Origin: Hyperoodon ampullatus
Lineage: Eukaryota; Chordata; Mammalia; Artiodactyla; Ziphiidae
Direction of reading: 5' to 3'
DNA: 64,000 bases
Assembly: GCA_949752795.1 (NCBI GenBank)
Contig: OX457071.1
Coordinates: 77,031,983-77,095,982 of the forward strand
Position numbers and translations under genes: made by a program. This document shows positions 11,990-24,427 of the stretch, one piece after another. Each line of letters begins with the position of its first letter. The stretch's first letter is position 1. The notes under the pieces were generated by a model. The model was not told the DNA's origin. It worked only from the letters and a program-made list of their open reading frames with translations, and did not search any database.

Positions 11990-12660
11990 CCAAAAATGAC
12001 TTATAAACATATGAGAAGATTCTTACCCTAATTTATTTAATGCAAAGTAAAATTACCCTGTAGTATCAAAAGTCTGAAAATATTTTATTGTAGAGAAATA
12101 AGCAGCCTCATGCATTGCTTGTAGGAGTATCAAAATGTTACAACCCCTATAATTGAGTTTGGGGAAAGCAGACAGATTTACTTTCAGTCCAGTAATCCCA
12201 CTGTTAGAAATCTACACTGAAGATAAACTTCCACAAGTAAACAACACATGCATAGGGTTATTCATTGCTGCACTGTTTGTAACAGCAGAAGATTGGAGAC
12301 AACCCAGATGGCTATCAATAGAGGCCTGGTTGTATCACTGGAACACCCACACAGTAGAACACCATGCAGTGCTTTACAAAGGAAACAATGGTTGTCTCTG
12401 TGTACTAATGTGTAGTGATTTCTAGGGTATAAGTGAAAAAAGCAAGGTGTAGACCAAGATATATAAAGGAAGAAATTAGAAATACATACTTACTTGCTTA
12501 TTTTGCTAAAAGAAATAGTGGAAGGATAAAACAAACACTAATAAAAATGATTATCTGGGGTGAGGAGTGAAGGCCAGGCCTTTCTGAGTACCTGTTTACA
12601 TAGTTTTAACTTTTAAACATTTATATTTGTTACATATCCAAAATAAAAATAAAACAGAGG
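11990..12660 (+). mobile_element. Old L1M relic, probably 3' part
   Basis: The run TTCATTGCTGCACTGTTTGT through GTTTACATAGTTTTAACTT resembles the sense 3' part of an old L1. The 90-codon frame at 12153-12425 is a chance opening in it. Confidence 0.55.
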
Positions 12661-13036
12661 GGTAAAAGCAAACTGTAAAATTTGAAATCATGAAACGAAC
12701 TTAATTTTATGAAGTTGGTACTATAACTACACAGAGGAAAGAATTATTTCAAGTGAGTTTTGAAAGTAACACAGGACTCCTTAGTTGGATGTAGTTTAAA
12801 GCCAATACAGAATAAAACAAAAAAACTGCAAAGAAATCTTAAACTAGTATGTAGTTTTTAAACTGTTTTATGTATATTTTAGTTTAAACTGAATAAATAA
12901 GTAAATTACTTAGGAACTAAGATCTTCATTGTGAAGGTAAAGAGATACAAATATAATGCCAAGAAATTAAGGAAAAAACTCTGTAATGTTCTATTTGAAT
13001 TGGAAATATCAGTGTGAATATAAATATAAATGTATA
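12661..13036. other. Intron 1 sequence without a recognised feature
   Basis: AT-rich; nothing recognised. Confidence 0.5.
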
Positions 13037-13315
13037 GGGCTTCCCTGGTGGCGCAGTGGTTGAGAGTCTGCCTGCTGGTGCAGGGGACACAGGTTCGAGC
13101 CCTGGTCTGGGAGGATCCCGCATGCCGCGGAGCGGCTGGGCCCGTGAGCCACAGGTACTGAGCCTGCGTGTCTGGAGCCTGTGCTCCACGGCAGGGGAGG
13201 CCGTGATGGTGGGGGCCCGCGCACCGCGATGAAGAGTGGCCCTGCTTGCCACGGCTGGAGAAGGCCCTCGCACAGAGGCAGGGACCCAACACAGCAAAAA
13301 TAAATAAATTAATTA
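13037..13315 (+). mobile_element. CHR SINE, intermediate between long and young forms
   Basis: The body has the young-form word CGGAGCGGCTGGGCCCGTGA but continues past CGCACCGC into the 3' extension of the long form (GAAGAGTGGCCC, then GACCCAACACAGC) with a TAAATAAA tail. Confidence 0.9.
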
Positions 13316-13798
13316 ATAAAAACTCCTACCCCCAACATCTAAAAAAAAAAAAAAAAAAAAAGAAGCCCAGTGATATTAAAAAAAAAAAAAATGTATAATA
13401 CTCCTTCTGTAACCCAAAGGGCCTAAAAGCAATGAAACTCCAGTAGCTGTGAGCACCCTGAGAATTCAAAGCTTGGTTTCTAAATATCATTAAAAGGAAC
13501 CAGTGACCCTTGAAGAAGTGGCTAATGTCAGCTCCAGGGGAGGAAAATATAAAATGAGCCTGGGCCATCTTGTGCTGTGCAGGGAAGTGCTCAGAGACTA
13601 ATGGGATGATCAAGACGCTACAGGAGTCAGCTGGAAGAGGCATTAGCCAAGTGAGACAATTTGAACATAAAAATAACGAGTGTACTTGATGACACATTGA
13701 GTAAATAAAATCCGTAAGTTTCTGTATTGATATTCAAGAAGAAAAAAACTAAATTTATTTGCTAACAGTGGAGGTGAATTTTTAAAATTAATCAGTTT
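13316..13798. other. Two A-runs and intron sequence without a recognised feature
   Basis: A-runs at about 13340-13361 and 13378-13391 (the antisense phenylalanine-rich frame here is only their complement), then unassigned sequence. Confidence 0.5.
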
Positions 13799-14117
13799 AC
13801 TTATTTATTTTTGGCTGCATTGGGTCTTTGTTGCTGCGTGTGGGCTTTCTCTAGTTGCAGCAAGCTGGGGCTACTCTTCGTTGCAGAGCGCGGGCTTCTC
13901 ATTGCGGTGGCTTCTCTTGTTGCGGAGCATGGGCTGTAGGCACAGGCTTCAGTAGTTGTGGCACACGGGCTCAGTGGTTGTGGCGCACAGGCTCAGTAGT
14001 TGTGGCGCATGGGCTTAGTTGCTCCGCAGCATGTGGGATCTTTCTGGACCAGGGCCCGAACCCGTGTCTGCTGCATTGGCAGGTGGACCCTGAACCACTG
14101 CACCACCAGGGACGTCC
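13799..14117 (-). mobile_element. CHR SINE, long form
   Basis: TTATTTATTTTTGGCTG tail at left, CCACCAGGGACGTCC head at right. Confidence 0.93.
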
Positions 14118-15119
14118 TGGAGATAAATATTATACCAAAATCTTATTCTGAAAATGGGTAATTAAAGGGAAATAATTATATTTTTGTACTGCCTTTTTAG
14201 AATGACTCTAGTTCATCTCCAGTGAGGGAAAGCTCTTTACAGAAGAATGCCAGCTTAAAACTATGGAAGTAAATAATAGAGGGCTTTTAATGGTGATTTT
14301 CTAATTCTACGAAATAATAGATTCAGGCAAGGCATATCAGTGGATGCTAAAACCGTTAGGGGAAGAAGATATTCACATACCCTTAATGTTTTACTCCACA
14401 AAAGATTTCGTGATTGTCAAAGTGAAAAGTGGACCTTTACAAAGGAGACATTTGGTGGTCACTACCTTACCAAACGGCCCAAACGTAGCATCACTGATAG
14501 TGACAAACTTAAATAATGTGTCTCCTGAGTATCTCCTTAAATACTATACAGTGCCCAGATGAGTATTCTTGTCCATCCTCTTCCCCCTGCTCCCTCAAAT
14601 TATACTCAAGACATTAGACTTTGAATGGAATGGTAGGAGGAGGAGGAGGTTGGGGTAGACGAAGAAGTGAAGGACACCAAAAAGAAACAAGTTCAGAATG
14701 TAGCACATTTCACAAGACATCTGGCCTCGTCTCTTCAAAAAGTCACTGTCTTTTGGGATTCTGGGAAGATGATGGTAACGGTTTATTATTTTTGAGTCTC
14801 CCCCAGATCACTGCATATAAACAGAACGACTTGAATTGTATCTACAGCAAAACCAGTTTGCTAGAGAATGAGGATGAGCTTTTAGACAACCCAAATGACT
14901 ACAGAGACAGCAACTTAAACTATGATAGGAACATTAGTTATGTACATATGTTCTTATAGACCTAAGTGAGGAGGGTTATAAGGAAGAGAAAAATATAATT
15001 TGTAATGGTTATTTGCTCTAACAAAGTATATATGGTACAGCTATTAGAGAATGTAGAGCATATATGCAACAAGTTATTTAAACCTTTCAGTAATCATATT
15101 ACAGGCAATACTAATGGTC
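14118..15119. other. Unassigned intron 1 sequence with two moderate open frames
   Basis: Frames at 14344-14562 (72 codons) and 14621-14959 (112 codons) have no start context, splice signals or protein family I recognise. The word TGGTGATTTTCTAATTCTAC near 14291 is typical of old L1M 3' UTRs, so this is probably repeat-derived. Confidence 0.4.
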
Positions 15120-16285
15120 TCATTGATTGAAATAATATCAGGCATCTTATCTGACCACAATACTATGAGACTAGAAATCAACTACAAGAAAAAAACTGCA
15201 AAAACACAAACAAGTGGAGGCTAGAAAATATGCTACTAAACAACCAATTGATCACTGAAAAAATCAAAAAGAAATATGGAGACAAATGAAAATGAGAACA
15301 CAGCGATCCAAAATCTATGGGATGCAGCAACAGCAGTTGTAAGGGGGAAATTTATAGTGATAAAAGCCTACCTCAGGAAACAAGAAAAATCTCAAATAAG
15401 CAACTTAACCTTACGAGAAAGGATGAGAAAAACAAGAACAAAACCCAAAGTTAGTAGAAGGAAAGAAGTAAAAAATCAAAGCAGAAATAAATGAATTAGA
15501 CACTTAAGAAAATAGAACAGGTCAATGAAACAAAGAGCTGGTTCTTTGAAAATATTTTTTTTAATTGATAAACCTTTAGCCAGACTCATAAGAAAAAAAG
15601 GGCCTGAATCAATAAAATCAGAAATTAAAAAGAAGTTAAAACTGACACCACAGAAATAAAGGAGATCATAGCAGATTATTATGAACAACAATATGCCAAT
15701 AAAGTGGATAACCTAGAAGAAGTAGACAGATTACTAGAAGTGTACAATCTCCCAAGGCTGAACCAAGAAGAAATGGATAATATGAACAGGCCAATTACCA
15801 GTAATGAAATTGAATCAGTAATAAAAGAAATCCCCAACAAACAAACGTCCATGACCAGATGGCCTCACAGGTGAATTCTACCAAATTTGAGAAGACTTAA
15901 TACCTATCCTTCTCAAACTATTCTAAAAAACTGCAGAGGATGGAGTGCTTCTGAACTCATTCTGTGAGGCCAGTATCATCACCCTGATACCAAAACCAGA
16001 CAAAGATATCACAAAAAAGGAAAATCACAGGCCAGTATCGCTGATGGACATAGATGCAAAAATCCTCAACAAAATATTAGCAAGTCAAATTCAACAATAC
16101 ATTAAAAGGATCATTTACCATGATCAAGTGGGATTTATTCCAGGGATGCAAGGATAGATCAGTATCCACAAATCAGTGTGATACATGATATTAACAAATT
16201 GAAGAATAAAAACCATATGATCATCTCAACAGATGCAGAAAAAGCTTTTGACAAAATCCAACATCCATTTATGATAAAAACTCTC

Positions 16286-16498
16286 GGGGCTTCCCTGGTG
16301 GCGCAGTGGTTGAGAGTCCGCCTGCCGATGCAGGGGACACGGGTTCGTGCCCCGTCCGGGAGGATCCCACATGCCGCGGAGTGGCTGGGCCTGTGAGCTA
16401 TGGCTGCTGAGCCTGCGCGTCCGGAGCCTGTGCTCCGCAATGGGAGAGGCCGCAACAGTGGGAGGCCTGTGTACTGCAAAAAAAAAAAAAAAAAAAAA
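16286..16498 (+). mobile_element. CHR SINE, young short form, inside L1 ORF2
   Basis: Sits in the L1 sequence for M-I-K-T-L. AACTCTC repeats at both ends. One base is missing in the CCCCGTCCGGG word and several CpG sites are decayed. Confidence 0.94.
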
Positions 16499-17684
16499 CA
16501 ACTCTCCAGAAAGTGGGTATAGAGGGAACTTACCTCAACATAATAAAGGCCATATATGATAATCCCACAGCTAATATCATACGCAACAATGAAAAGCTGA
16601 AATCATTCCTCTAAGGTCAGGAACAAGACAAGAATGCCACTCTCACCATTTTTATTAAACATAGTATAGGAAGTTCTAGCCACAGCAGTCAGAGAAGAAA
16701 AAGAAATAAAAGGCACCCAAATAGGAAAGTAAGAGTAAAACTGTCACTGTTTTCAGACTACATGGTACTATACATAGAAAATCCTAAAGACCCCAGCAAA
16801 GAAACTACTAAAGCTCATCAATGAATTTGGTAAAGTTGCAGGATACAAAACAAATATCAGAAATCTGTTGCATTTCTATACAGTAACAACAAACTAACAG
16901 GAAGAGAAATTAAGGAAACTTGCATTTACCATCGCATCAAAAAAAAAAACACCTAGGAATAAACCTTCCTAAGAAGATAAAAGATCTGTACTCAGAAAAC
17001 TATGAGATACTGATGAAAACAATTGAAGATGACACAAACAGATGGAAAGATGTATTATTTTCATGGATTGAAAGAATTAATATTGTTAAAATGACCATAC
17101 TACCCACGCAATCTACGGATTCAGTGCAATCCCTATCAAAGTACCAAGGGCATTTTTCATAGGACTAGAACAAATAAGTTTAAAATTTGTGTGGAGACAC
17201 AAAAGACCCCAAATAGCCAAAACAATCTTCAGAAAGAACAGAGCTGGAGGAATTACGCTCCCTGACTTCAGACTATACTACAAAGCTACGGTAATCAAAA
17301 CTATGGTACTGGCACAAAAACAGACACATAGATCAACAGAACAGGATAGAGAGCCCAGAAATAAACCCACTCACTTATTGTTAATTAACCTACGACAAAG
17401 GGGGTAAGAATATATAATGGGGAAAAGACAGTCTCTTCAAAAGTGGTGCTGAAAAAACTGGACAGCTACATGTGAAAGAATGAAATTAAAACATTTTCTC
17501 GCACCATGTACAAAGATAAACTCAAAATGGATGAAAGACCTAAATGTAAGACCTCAAACCATAAAACTTCTAGAAGAAAACATAGGCAGAACACTCTTTG
17601 ACATAAATTGTGTCAGTACTTTTTTGGATCTATCTCCTAAGGCAAAGAAAATAAAAGCAAACATAAACAAATGGGACCTAATTA

Positions 17685-17810
17685 GGGGACTTTCCTGGCG
17701 GTCCAGTGGTTAAGACTCTGCGCTTCCACTGCAGTGGGTGCAGGTTAGATCTCTGGTCAGGGAACTAAGATCCTGCATGCTGTGAGGTATGGCCAAAAAA
17801 AAGGAAGGAG
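17685..17810 (+). mobile_element. Short tRNA-Glu-type SINE inside L1 ORF2
   Basis: Head GGGGACTTTCCTGGCGGTCCAG, ends TATGGCC plus A-rich tail. ACCTAATTA / AACTAATTA repeats flank it. Confidence 0.9.
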
Positions 17811-18870
17811 GGGAACTAATTAAACTTACAAGCTTTTGGACAGCAATGGAAACCATTGATAAAATGAAGAGACAAGCTACTGCATGGCAGGAAATATTTA
17901 CAAGTGATATGACCAATAAGGGGTTAATATCCAAAATATATAAATAGCTCATACAACTCAACATCAAAAAAAAACCTGATTAAAAAATGGGCAGAATGAG
18001 CCCATTAAAAAATGGGCACATGAAAAGATTCTCAGCATTGCTTATCATTAGAGAAATGCAGATCAAAACCACAGTGAGATATCACCTCACACTTGTCAGA
18101 ATGTCTGTCATCAAAAAGACCACAAATGACAAATATTGGCAAGGATGTGGAGAAAAGGGGGACCCTGTACACTGTTGGTGGGAATGGAAATTGGTGCAGA
18201 CACTGTGGAAAACAGTATGGAGGGTCCTCAAAAATTAAAAATAGAACTACCATATGAGCCAGCAGTTCTACTCCTGGGTATATATTCTAAGAAAATGAAA
18301 ACACTAATTTGGGAAGATACATGCACCCCAGTGTTCATAGCAGTATTACTTACAATAGCCAAGATATGGAAGCAACTTAAGTGTCCATCAACAGATGAAT
18401 GGATAAAGAAAATGTGGTATATATATTACAGTGGAATACCACTTCATCATGAAAAATAATGAAATTTTGCCATTTGCAACAACATGGATGGAACTGGAAG
18501 ATATTATGCTTAGTGAAATAAGTCAGAGGAAGATACTATATGTTATCCCTTATATGGGGAATCTAAAAAAAAAAAAAAACTAGTCAGTATAACAAAAAAG
18601 AAACAGACTCACAGATACAGGAGAACAAACTAGAGGTTACCAGTGGGGAGAGGGAAGGGAGGAGGGCTAACAACTGATGGAGGATTAAGAGGTACAAATG
18701 ACTATGTATAGAATAAGCTACAAGGATATATTGTACAGCACAGGGAATGTAGCCAATGTTTTATAGTAACTATAAATGGAGTATAATCTTTAAAAATTGT
18801 GAATCATTATGTTGTACACCTGAAACATATAATATTGTAAATCAACTATGCCTCAGTTTTTAAAATGCTG

Positions 18871-19400
18871 ACTTATAATTGCATCAACAAATTAAATAAA
18901 AGGGATAAATCTAACAAAATATGTGCACGGTTTTGTATTGATCAGGTAAAATCTAAAGTGAAGAGATACACTGTGATCATGGAATGGAAGACAATATTAT
19001 AAGGATATCAGTTCCTTCTAAAGTGATCTATAGAGTCAATACAATACCAGCCAAAAATCCCAGCAGGCTTTTTTTTTTTAATCGAAGATGAGCTTAAAAT
19101 TTATATGGAAATGCAAAGGACCTAAAATAGCCAAAACACTTTAGAAAAAGAAGCTGGAGGAGTCATACTGTGTGATTTCAGGATTTTCTAAAGCTGCTTG
19201 GAATCAAGTCAGGGTGGTGTTAGAGTAGGAGTGGACTATAGATCAATGGCACAGACTAGAGACTTCAGAAATAAACCCTTACAAATATAGCTGATTAATT
19301 TTCATGAGACGATCCAAGGTAACTCAGTAGAGAAAGTATAGTTTTGTTGGCTAATGATATTGGAACTATTGTCCATCTCTAGGCAAAAAAATTAACCTCA
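18871..19400 (+). mobile_element. Older L1 ORF2 fragment
   Basis: Degenerate sense copy of the L1 ORF2 C-terminal part (near 19090-19300: AAAATTTATATGGAAATGCA, then a GGAGGAGTCATACTG word). Adjoins the younger L1 end. Confidence 0.65.
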
Positions 19401-19489
19401 ATCCTCACTTCATACCATATTTTTTTTAAATCAGCATTTAAAATCTATTACAGACCTAAATGTAAAACCTATAAACCTTATAGAAGTGA

Positions 19490-20220
19490 ATATATGAGAA
19501 AGTCTGTGAGACCTTCGGTTGGCAAAGATGTAGAGAAGACCCATCTTTAGAACTGGAAATTTTAGAACTGAAAAATACGATAGCCAAATTAAAAAACTCA
19601 TAAAAGTCTGCTCAGTAGCAGAATGGAGAGGGCAGAGGAAAGAATCAGTGAACTTAAAGTTGGAATAAAAATTACCCAGTGTGAACAACAGAAGAAGTTA
19701 AACTGAGAAATAAAAATGAATAGATCATCAGGGACTTGTGAAACTATTAAAAAAAACATCTAAACTATGTGTCATCAGAGTTCCAGAAGGAGGGAAGAAT
19801 GAGAGTGTGGCCGAAAAAGTACTTGAAGGAATAATAGATTAAATTTTTGCAAATGTGACGAAAGACGTAAACCTACAGGTTCTAGAAGCTGAGTGAATGC
19901 TAAACAAGATAAACAAAGAAGTCCATGCCAAGACATATCATAACCAAACTTGTGAAAACTAAAGACAGATAAAATCTTGAAAACAGTGACAAAAGCTTAC
20001 CTTACCTATGGGGGAAAGTTAGAACAACAGCAGGTTTTTCATCAGAAACTGTGGAGGCCAAAAGGAAGTGCCCTGGCGTTTTTCAAGTGTTAAATGAAAA
20101 GAACTGTCAACCCAGAATCCTGTATCCAGCAAATATTCTTCCCTCAAGGTTGAACGTTGGCAATTACAGATTGTCAGCACATCCTTACATTGTAAGTATG
20201 CAAAGCAAAAACAGGATGAA
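19490..20220 (+). mobile_element. HAL1/L1 ORF1-like fragment
   Basis: A broken sense frame reads V-I-R-V-P-E-G and later R-I-L-Y-P-A-N, typical of HAL1/L1 ORF1 relics. Stops interrupt it. Confidence 0.6.
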
Positions 20221-21099
20221 GGCAGTAATATGGCTTTCTCCTCACATGCTTCTCACTTGTCAAGGAAGAAAAAGCTTTTTCCACCATAACTTTTCCTTTT
20301 CCAAAGATGTATCCATTATCCAAAACTGTATCACATGGCCACAGTAGATGCAAAGGATGGTGGTAAAGTGAGAGTGTCTGGGATTTTTCAGTCTCACTTA
20401 GTGGGGGGTGGGTGAGAAAAGGGGGCAGTTAAGTAGAGGAGAGCATGTGGCCAGCTCTCAGGTTCACAGAGAAACTTAAACTTAGATGAATATTATCTGC
20501 AAATGAGATACATCGTCACTGACATGATGGAAAAAAGGACATTCATTATACCTTTACAAGGCACATGTAACCATTAGTATGTGTAATGTTTTTTATAGTT
20601 CTGACTTTATCATCAAAAGAATTTTTAACACTATATTGGGATCCTCAGAAAACGGAATATCCCTCTGTGAGCCCAGAGGCTCTGCAGACGGCCCAGTGTT
20701 CGTTGTCCCTAACTATCCTTTGTCTGTGTAGTCGGAGGGGCAGCTAACAGATCCTGAGGGCTGGTTCCACTCCACCCTGTGCCAGGCATTGGTGACTCTG
20801 TCGTGTCCCTTCCTCCAAGAAAAATCTGGAAGGAACTACAGATTAGAAACTAGTGATTACATACCAGTGTCAGGAGTGTTAGGATAAGGGAATTATATAG
20901 TGCTGTGGGAACGTATGCTAAGGAGATTTATTTACCCCACTCCTGTGGTCAGGAAAGCCCTCTTGACGAAGTAGTTCTGGTCATTCTTGGTTTGTCTAGC
21001 TTTGTTTTTGGTATGGAACAATTTTGTTGTTTCCTGTAGTTGCGTGCTGTCTTAGTGGAAAGTTGGAAGAGGCAACCACCAGAAACTGTTAGCCAGATG
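20221..21099. other. Intron 1 sequence without a recognised feature
   Basis: No exon or named repeat. The frame at 20051-20347 is the tail of the HAL1 relic. Confidence 0.45.
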
Positions 21100-22330
21100 C
21101 AATTTAAATCAGAACTCTGCTCTGACAAGTGTGATCACACAGTATGTTATCAACTTTTGATCTTTACTAATATGATTACTAAAAATGGTATCTTCATGTA
21201 GTTTTACTTTGGATTTCTGTTACGAATGAGGTTGACCATCTTTTTTATGTTTGAGATGTTTGTATTTCCTTTTCTGTGAAAAAGTGGGTTGTTTAAAACA
21301 AACTCTTATTGATTTGTAGCTACTCTTTAAACAGAGAAATTAGTTTTTAGTCCATAGTAAGAATTGTGAATATTTTTTCCTAGTTTCTTGTTGTCTTGTA
21401 GTGATTTTTTTCGAGTGTTTATTTTTACTTCTATGCAGTCAAATATATCAATATTTTCCTATGGCTTCTGTATTCTGTGTCTTACTCTGAAATACCCACT
21501 CAGCTCCAAAAGTGTATCTATTTTAAAATTTCCCTTGTTTCATGTAGTACATGCATGATTTTGTTTTTATTTTTAGTTTTTGCATTTAAATCTTTGATAC
21601 ATTTGGGATTTATCCTGACTGTGTTGTGAATCTCAGTGGCACCTTTTTTCAACATGGCCTCCCATGTATTCTGATGCTGTTTACTGGCTCTGTCCACACT
21701 GATTTGAAATCCCATGTTTATCATATAGTGAATATGCATTTGGTTCCATTTGGGAGCTTTCTGTTCTGTTCCAGAGATCTATTTATTCATGAGCCGGTAC
21801 AAGTGTTTTAATAATTGGGGCATTTGTAATATTTTTAAAATACTGTGCTCTAGGATTTGACTTGACTAGAGCTACTTCATTATTCATCTCTTTCAGAATT
21901 TTCCTACTTCATCATGTAAGTTTATTTTTCCATAAATGAACTTTGGAATCTGACTGCTTAAAAAATAAAAGTACTTTTATTGAGATGACACTAAATTTAT
22001 AAGAATAACCTCAGGAGAATTGTCATTTTAATAATGACTCTTCTATGTAAGAATATAAGCCTTTCCACTTGTTCAGATTTTTATCAGTGTCCCTCAGAAA
22101 CATCAAAATGTTTCTTTTTGTATAGATCTTGCTCAATTCTTACATTTATTCCTAGGAACATTTTTTTAGGTGGCTTTTAAATAGAACTTTCTTTTATTAT
22201 AACTTCTACATAATGATTACGTGTATATTGGGAATCTACTGATTTCTGTATATCAGTTTTTGTACACTATCACCTCTTATAATAGTTTTTCAGTTGGTTT
22301 TCTTTGAGTATAAAAAATGTAGTCATATAA
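21100..22330 (-). mobile_element. L1M ORF2 3' part, antisense
   Basis: Long AT-rich stretch that reads as old L1 in antisense (ATCTTTGATACATTTGGGAT; TATTTATTCATGAGCCGGTA; TTATTGAGATGACAC). No intact frame. Confidence 0.65.
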
Positions 22331-22450
22331 TCTACAAGTAGTGATACATATGTCTTCTTTTCAGTTTCTATACAATTACTTTATTTCTCTTTTATAATTG
22401 TGTGGCTGCTGTAGTGCTTCCCAATCATTTCATATCATGGCACGTAATGA

Positions 22451-22616
22451 AAATTATATTTTTAGTAGTGTACACTAGCATAAAGGGGAAATGCTTTGTG
22501 AGGCCAGAGGGGACCAGCCCAGGGTTTAACTACCCCAGACCATACCTGAATGACCTAAGATGGGCTGGAAAAAACCCTATGCCTCTCTGAAACAATGTTT
22601 AAAAAAAAAAAAAAAA
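22451..22616 (+). mobile_element. Unnamed A-tailed insert, possibly retroposed
   Basis: A 166-bp segment ending in a 16-A run, bounded by GTAATGA at 22444-22450 and 22617-22623. The body (GACCAGCCCAGGGTTTAAC) matches no family I know. The 7-bp repeat is short, so this is tentative. Confidence 0.3.
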
Positions 22617-22907
22617 GTAATGATCATGAACCTGCTTGTTATGTTCCTGACTTTAGTGGGAATACTTCTATTGTGTTTTCTCATTAAATTATGTTGGTTT
22701 GGGGATTGAGATAGATATATTTTAGTTTATTAAGGAAGTATCCAGATACTCCTATTTTATCAAGAGATTTTAGTCAAAAATGGATATTGAATTAATAAAC
22801 ATTTCTTAAGCATTGTTGCTGTATGCCAGGCTTTGGAACTAAAATACTGAATGAAATGAAACACACTCCAGGAAAGAATACAAGTCCAAGTAGACTTGAG
22901 TTCAGAT

Positions 22908-23209
22908 TTTTTTTTTAATTAATTTTACTTATTTAGTTTTGGCTGTGTTGGCTCTTCATTGCTGCGCACGGGATTTCTCTAGTTGCAGCGAGCAGGGGCT
23001 ACTCTTCGTTGCGGTGTGTGGGCTTCTCATTGCGATGGCTTCCCTTGTTGCAGAGCATGGGCTTCAGTAGTTGTGGCGCGAGGGCTCAATAGTTGTGGCT
23101 CACGGGCTTAGTTGCTCCGCGGCACGTGGGATCTTCCTGGAGCAGGGCTTGAACCTGTGTCCCCTGCATTGGCAGGCGGATTCTTAACCACTGCACCACC
23201 AGGGAAGCC
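22908..23209 (-). mobile_element. CHR SINE, long form
   Basis: Perfect 13-bp target duplication CTTGAGTTCAGAT at 22895-22907 and 23210-23222. Confidence 0.96.
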
Positions 23210-23340
23210 CTTGAGTTCAGATCTTATCTACACAGCATGTACTAGCTCTGTGACCTCAGGGACGTCCTTTAATTATTTTGAGTCTTAGTTTATTTATCTG
23301 TAAGAGGGAACTAATGATAACTGTTAGGGTTGTTATTGTT
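23210..23340 (+). repeat. MIR fragment
   Basis: Core-SINE pattern: TAGCTCTGTGACCTCAGGG followed by TCTTAGTTTATTTATCTGTAA. It was the target of the SINE at 22908. Confidence 0.75.
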
Positions 23341-24427
23341 CTAAGACATGATTCCACACTAATGCAGTCCAGCAGGGTGAGACAGACATGTCAACAAGTA
23401 ATTGCGAAAAATGAGGTGGTATGGTAGGATGGAGGGGTGAGCAGCCCTGAAATAAAGGAGGGACCCGCTCTGCCCAGAGTGGGACTCAGGAAGGCTTTGC
23501 CAAGGAGGGATGTATACACCGGGTCTTGGAGGGTGAATGGGGGAGGCAGCAGTGTGGGAAACAGCTTTGATGTATTTAGGAAACTGCAGTTTTTTCCAGG
23601 ATAATTAGACCGTGGGTGTGGGCAAATGACAAGAGACTGGAGAGGCGGACAGATTGTAGATCACAGAGGGCCTACAGTGTTTGCTACTCTGAAGACTGTG
23701 GACTTTTTTCTGTAAGTGACTGGTGGGTGTTGAAGAGTATTCCATCTTCAGATTTGCTGGTGGTGTGGATGTGTTAAACTGCGAGTCGAGTTGCTTTCAG
23801 CTATCGCATTTGAGAAGGTCCTACAACAAGGCAATGGGAGAAATGGGAGGGGGAGGCGGATGTGAAGAGACGTAGGTGGTAGAATCAACAGGACCCAGAG
23901 GCCACTGGACGATCCAGAGCGGAGGAATAAGGAGCAGTTCCCAGGGTTACAAACTAGGAAGAAAAGTGCTCTAAAAATCGCAGGATAAGTTCCTCTTTTT
24001 TTTTTTTTTTCTGTAGAAAAATAACAATGTGTTTTGTGTGTAGCTTTTACAAAAAGTTTGGTAAGTTACATCACAGACTACTTAATTAAGTGCCATATGA
24101 GTGCCATAGAGGAGAGTTCTCCTCATTCTGTAGGCAGCATTAAGAAAAGAGCTAAAGAACACATAACTATAACCATATTGATACACTTAAAATTAACAAA
24201 GGTCTGAAGAAAAATTTTAATGTGATTGCAATGTTTATGGTAAAGAAGAATTTGAATTTTAGTGTTTCCGTGGTTTTTGAGTGCGCAATTCTGAATTTGC
24301 ATTATTGTTTACATTTTACAACTAAATTTTATGTTTATGAAAACGATATTAAGGTGAATAGTCAACCTGAAATAAAGTTTATATACAAGTGTTTAAAATA
24401 TATTCACTGTGTTTTCTTCTATTTTAG

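Larger units (their letters stand above)
15120..18870 (+). mobile_element. 5'-truncated dead L1 ORF2 with 3' UTR
   Basis: Sense L1 from the endonuclease end through reverse transcriptase ([10 protein letters not shown] near 15975; [10 protein letters not shown] near 16125; [10 protein letters not shown] near 16233) to the 3' UTR word TTGTACAGCACAGGGAATG. The catalytic F-A-D-D box near 16753 reads F-S-D-Y, and frameshifts and stops are many. It carries SINEs at 16286 and 17685. Confidence 0.88.
22775..23990. repeat. Ancient mammalian repeat (unnamed) carrying a MIR and a SINE
   Basis: Words such as GACAGACATGTCAACAAGTAA and CACAGAGGGCCTACAG belong to an old high-copy mammalian repeat that I recognise by pattern but do not name. 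A MIR piece lies at 23210-23340 and a SINE at 22908-23209. Confidence 0.45.

Noticed and set aside
14344..14959. Two frames (72 and 112 codons) in otherwise unassigned sequence
   Set aside because: No known family, no splice-site pairing with ZDHHC20 phases, and nearby words typical of old L1M 3' UTRs. A homology search would be decisive; an intact orthologous frame in other mammals would change my view.
15945..16396. Reverse-transcriptase-like coding segments as a possible active L1
   Set aside because: The catalytic box is F-S-D-Y instead of F-A-D-D, frames are broken, the 5' half is absent and a SINE interrupts the domain.
1..24427. ZDHHC20 exon 1, promoter or CpG island inside the window
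   Set aside because: No GC-rich block and no sequence for the known N-terminus (M-A-P-W-T-L-W). CpG clusters seen here are the young SINEs.
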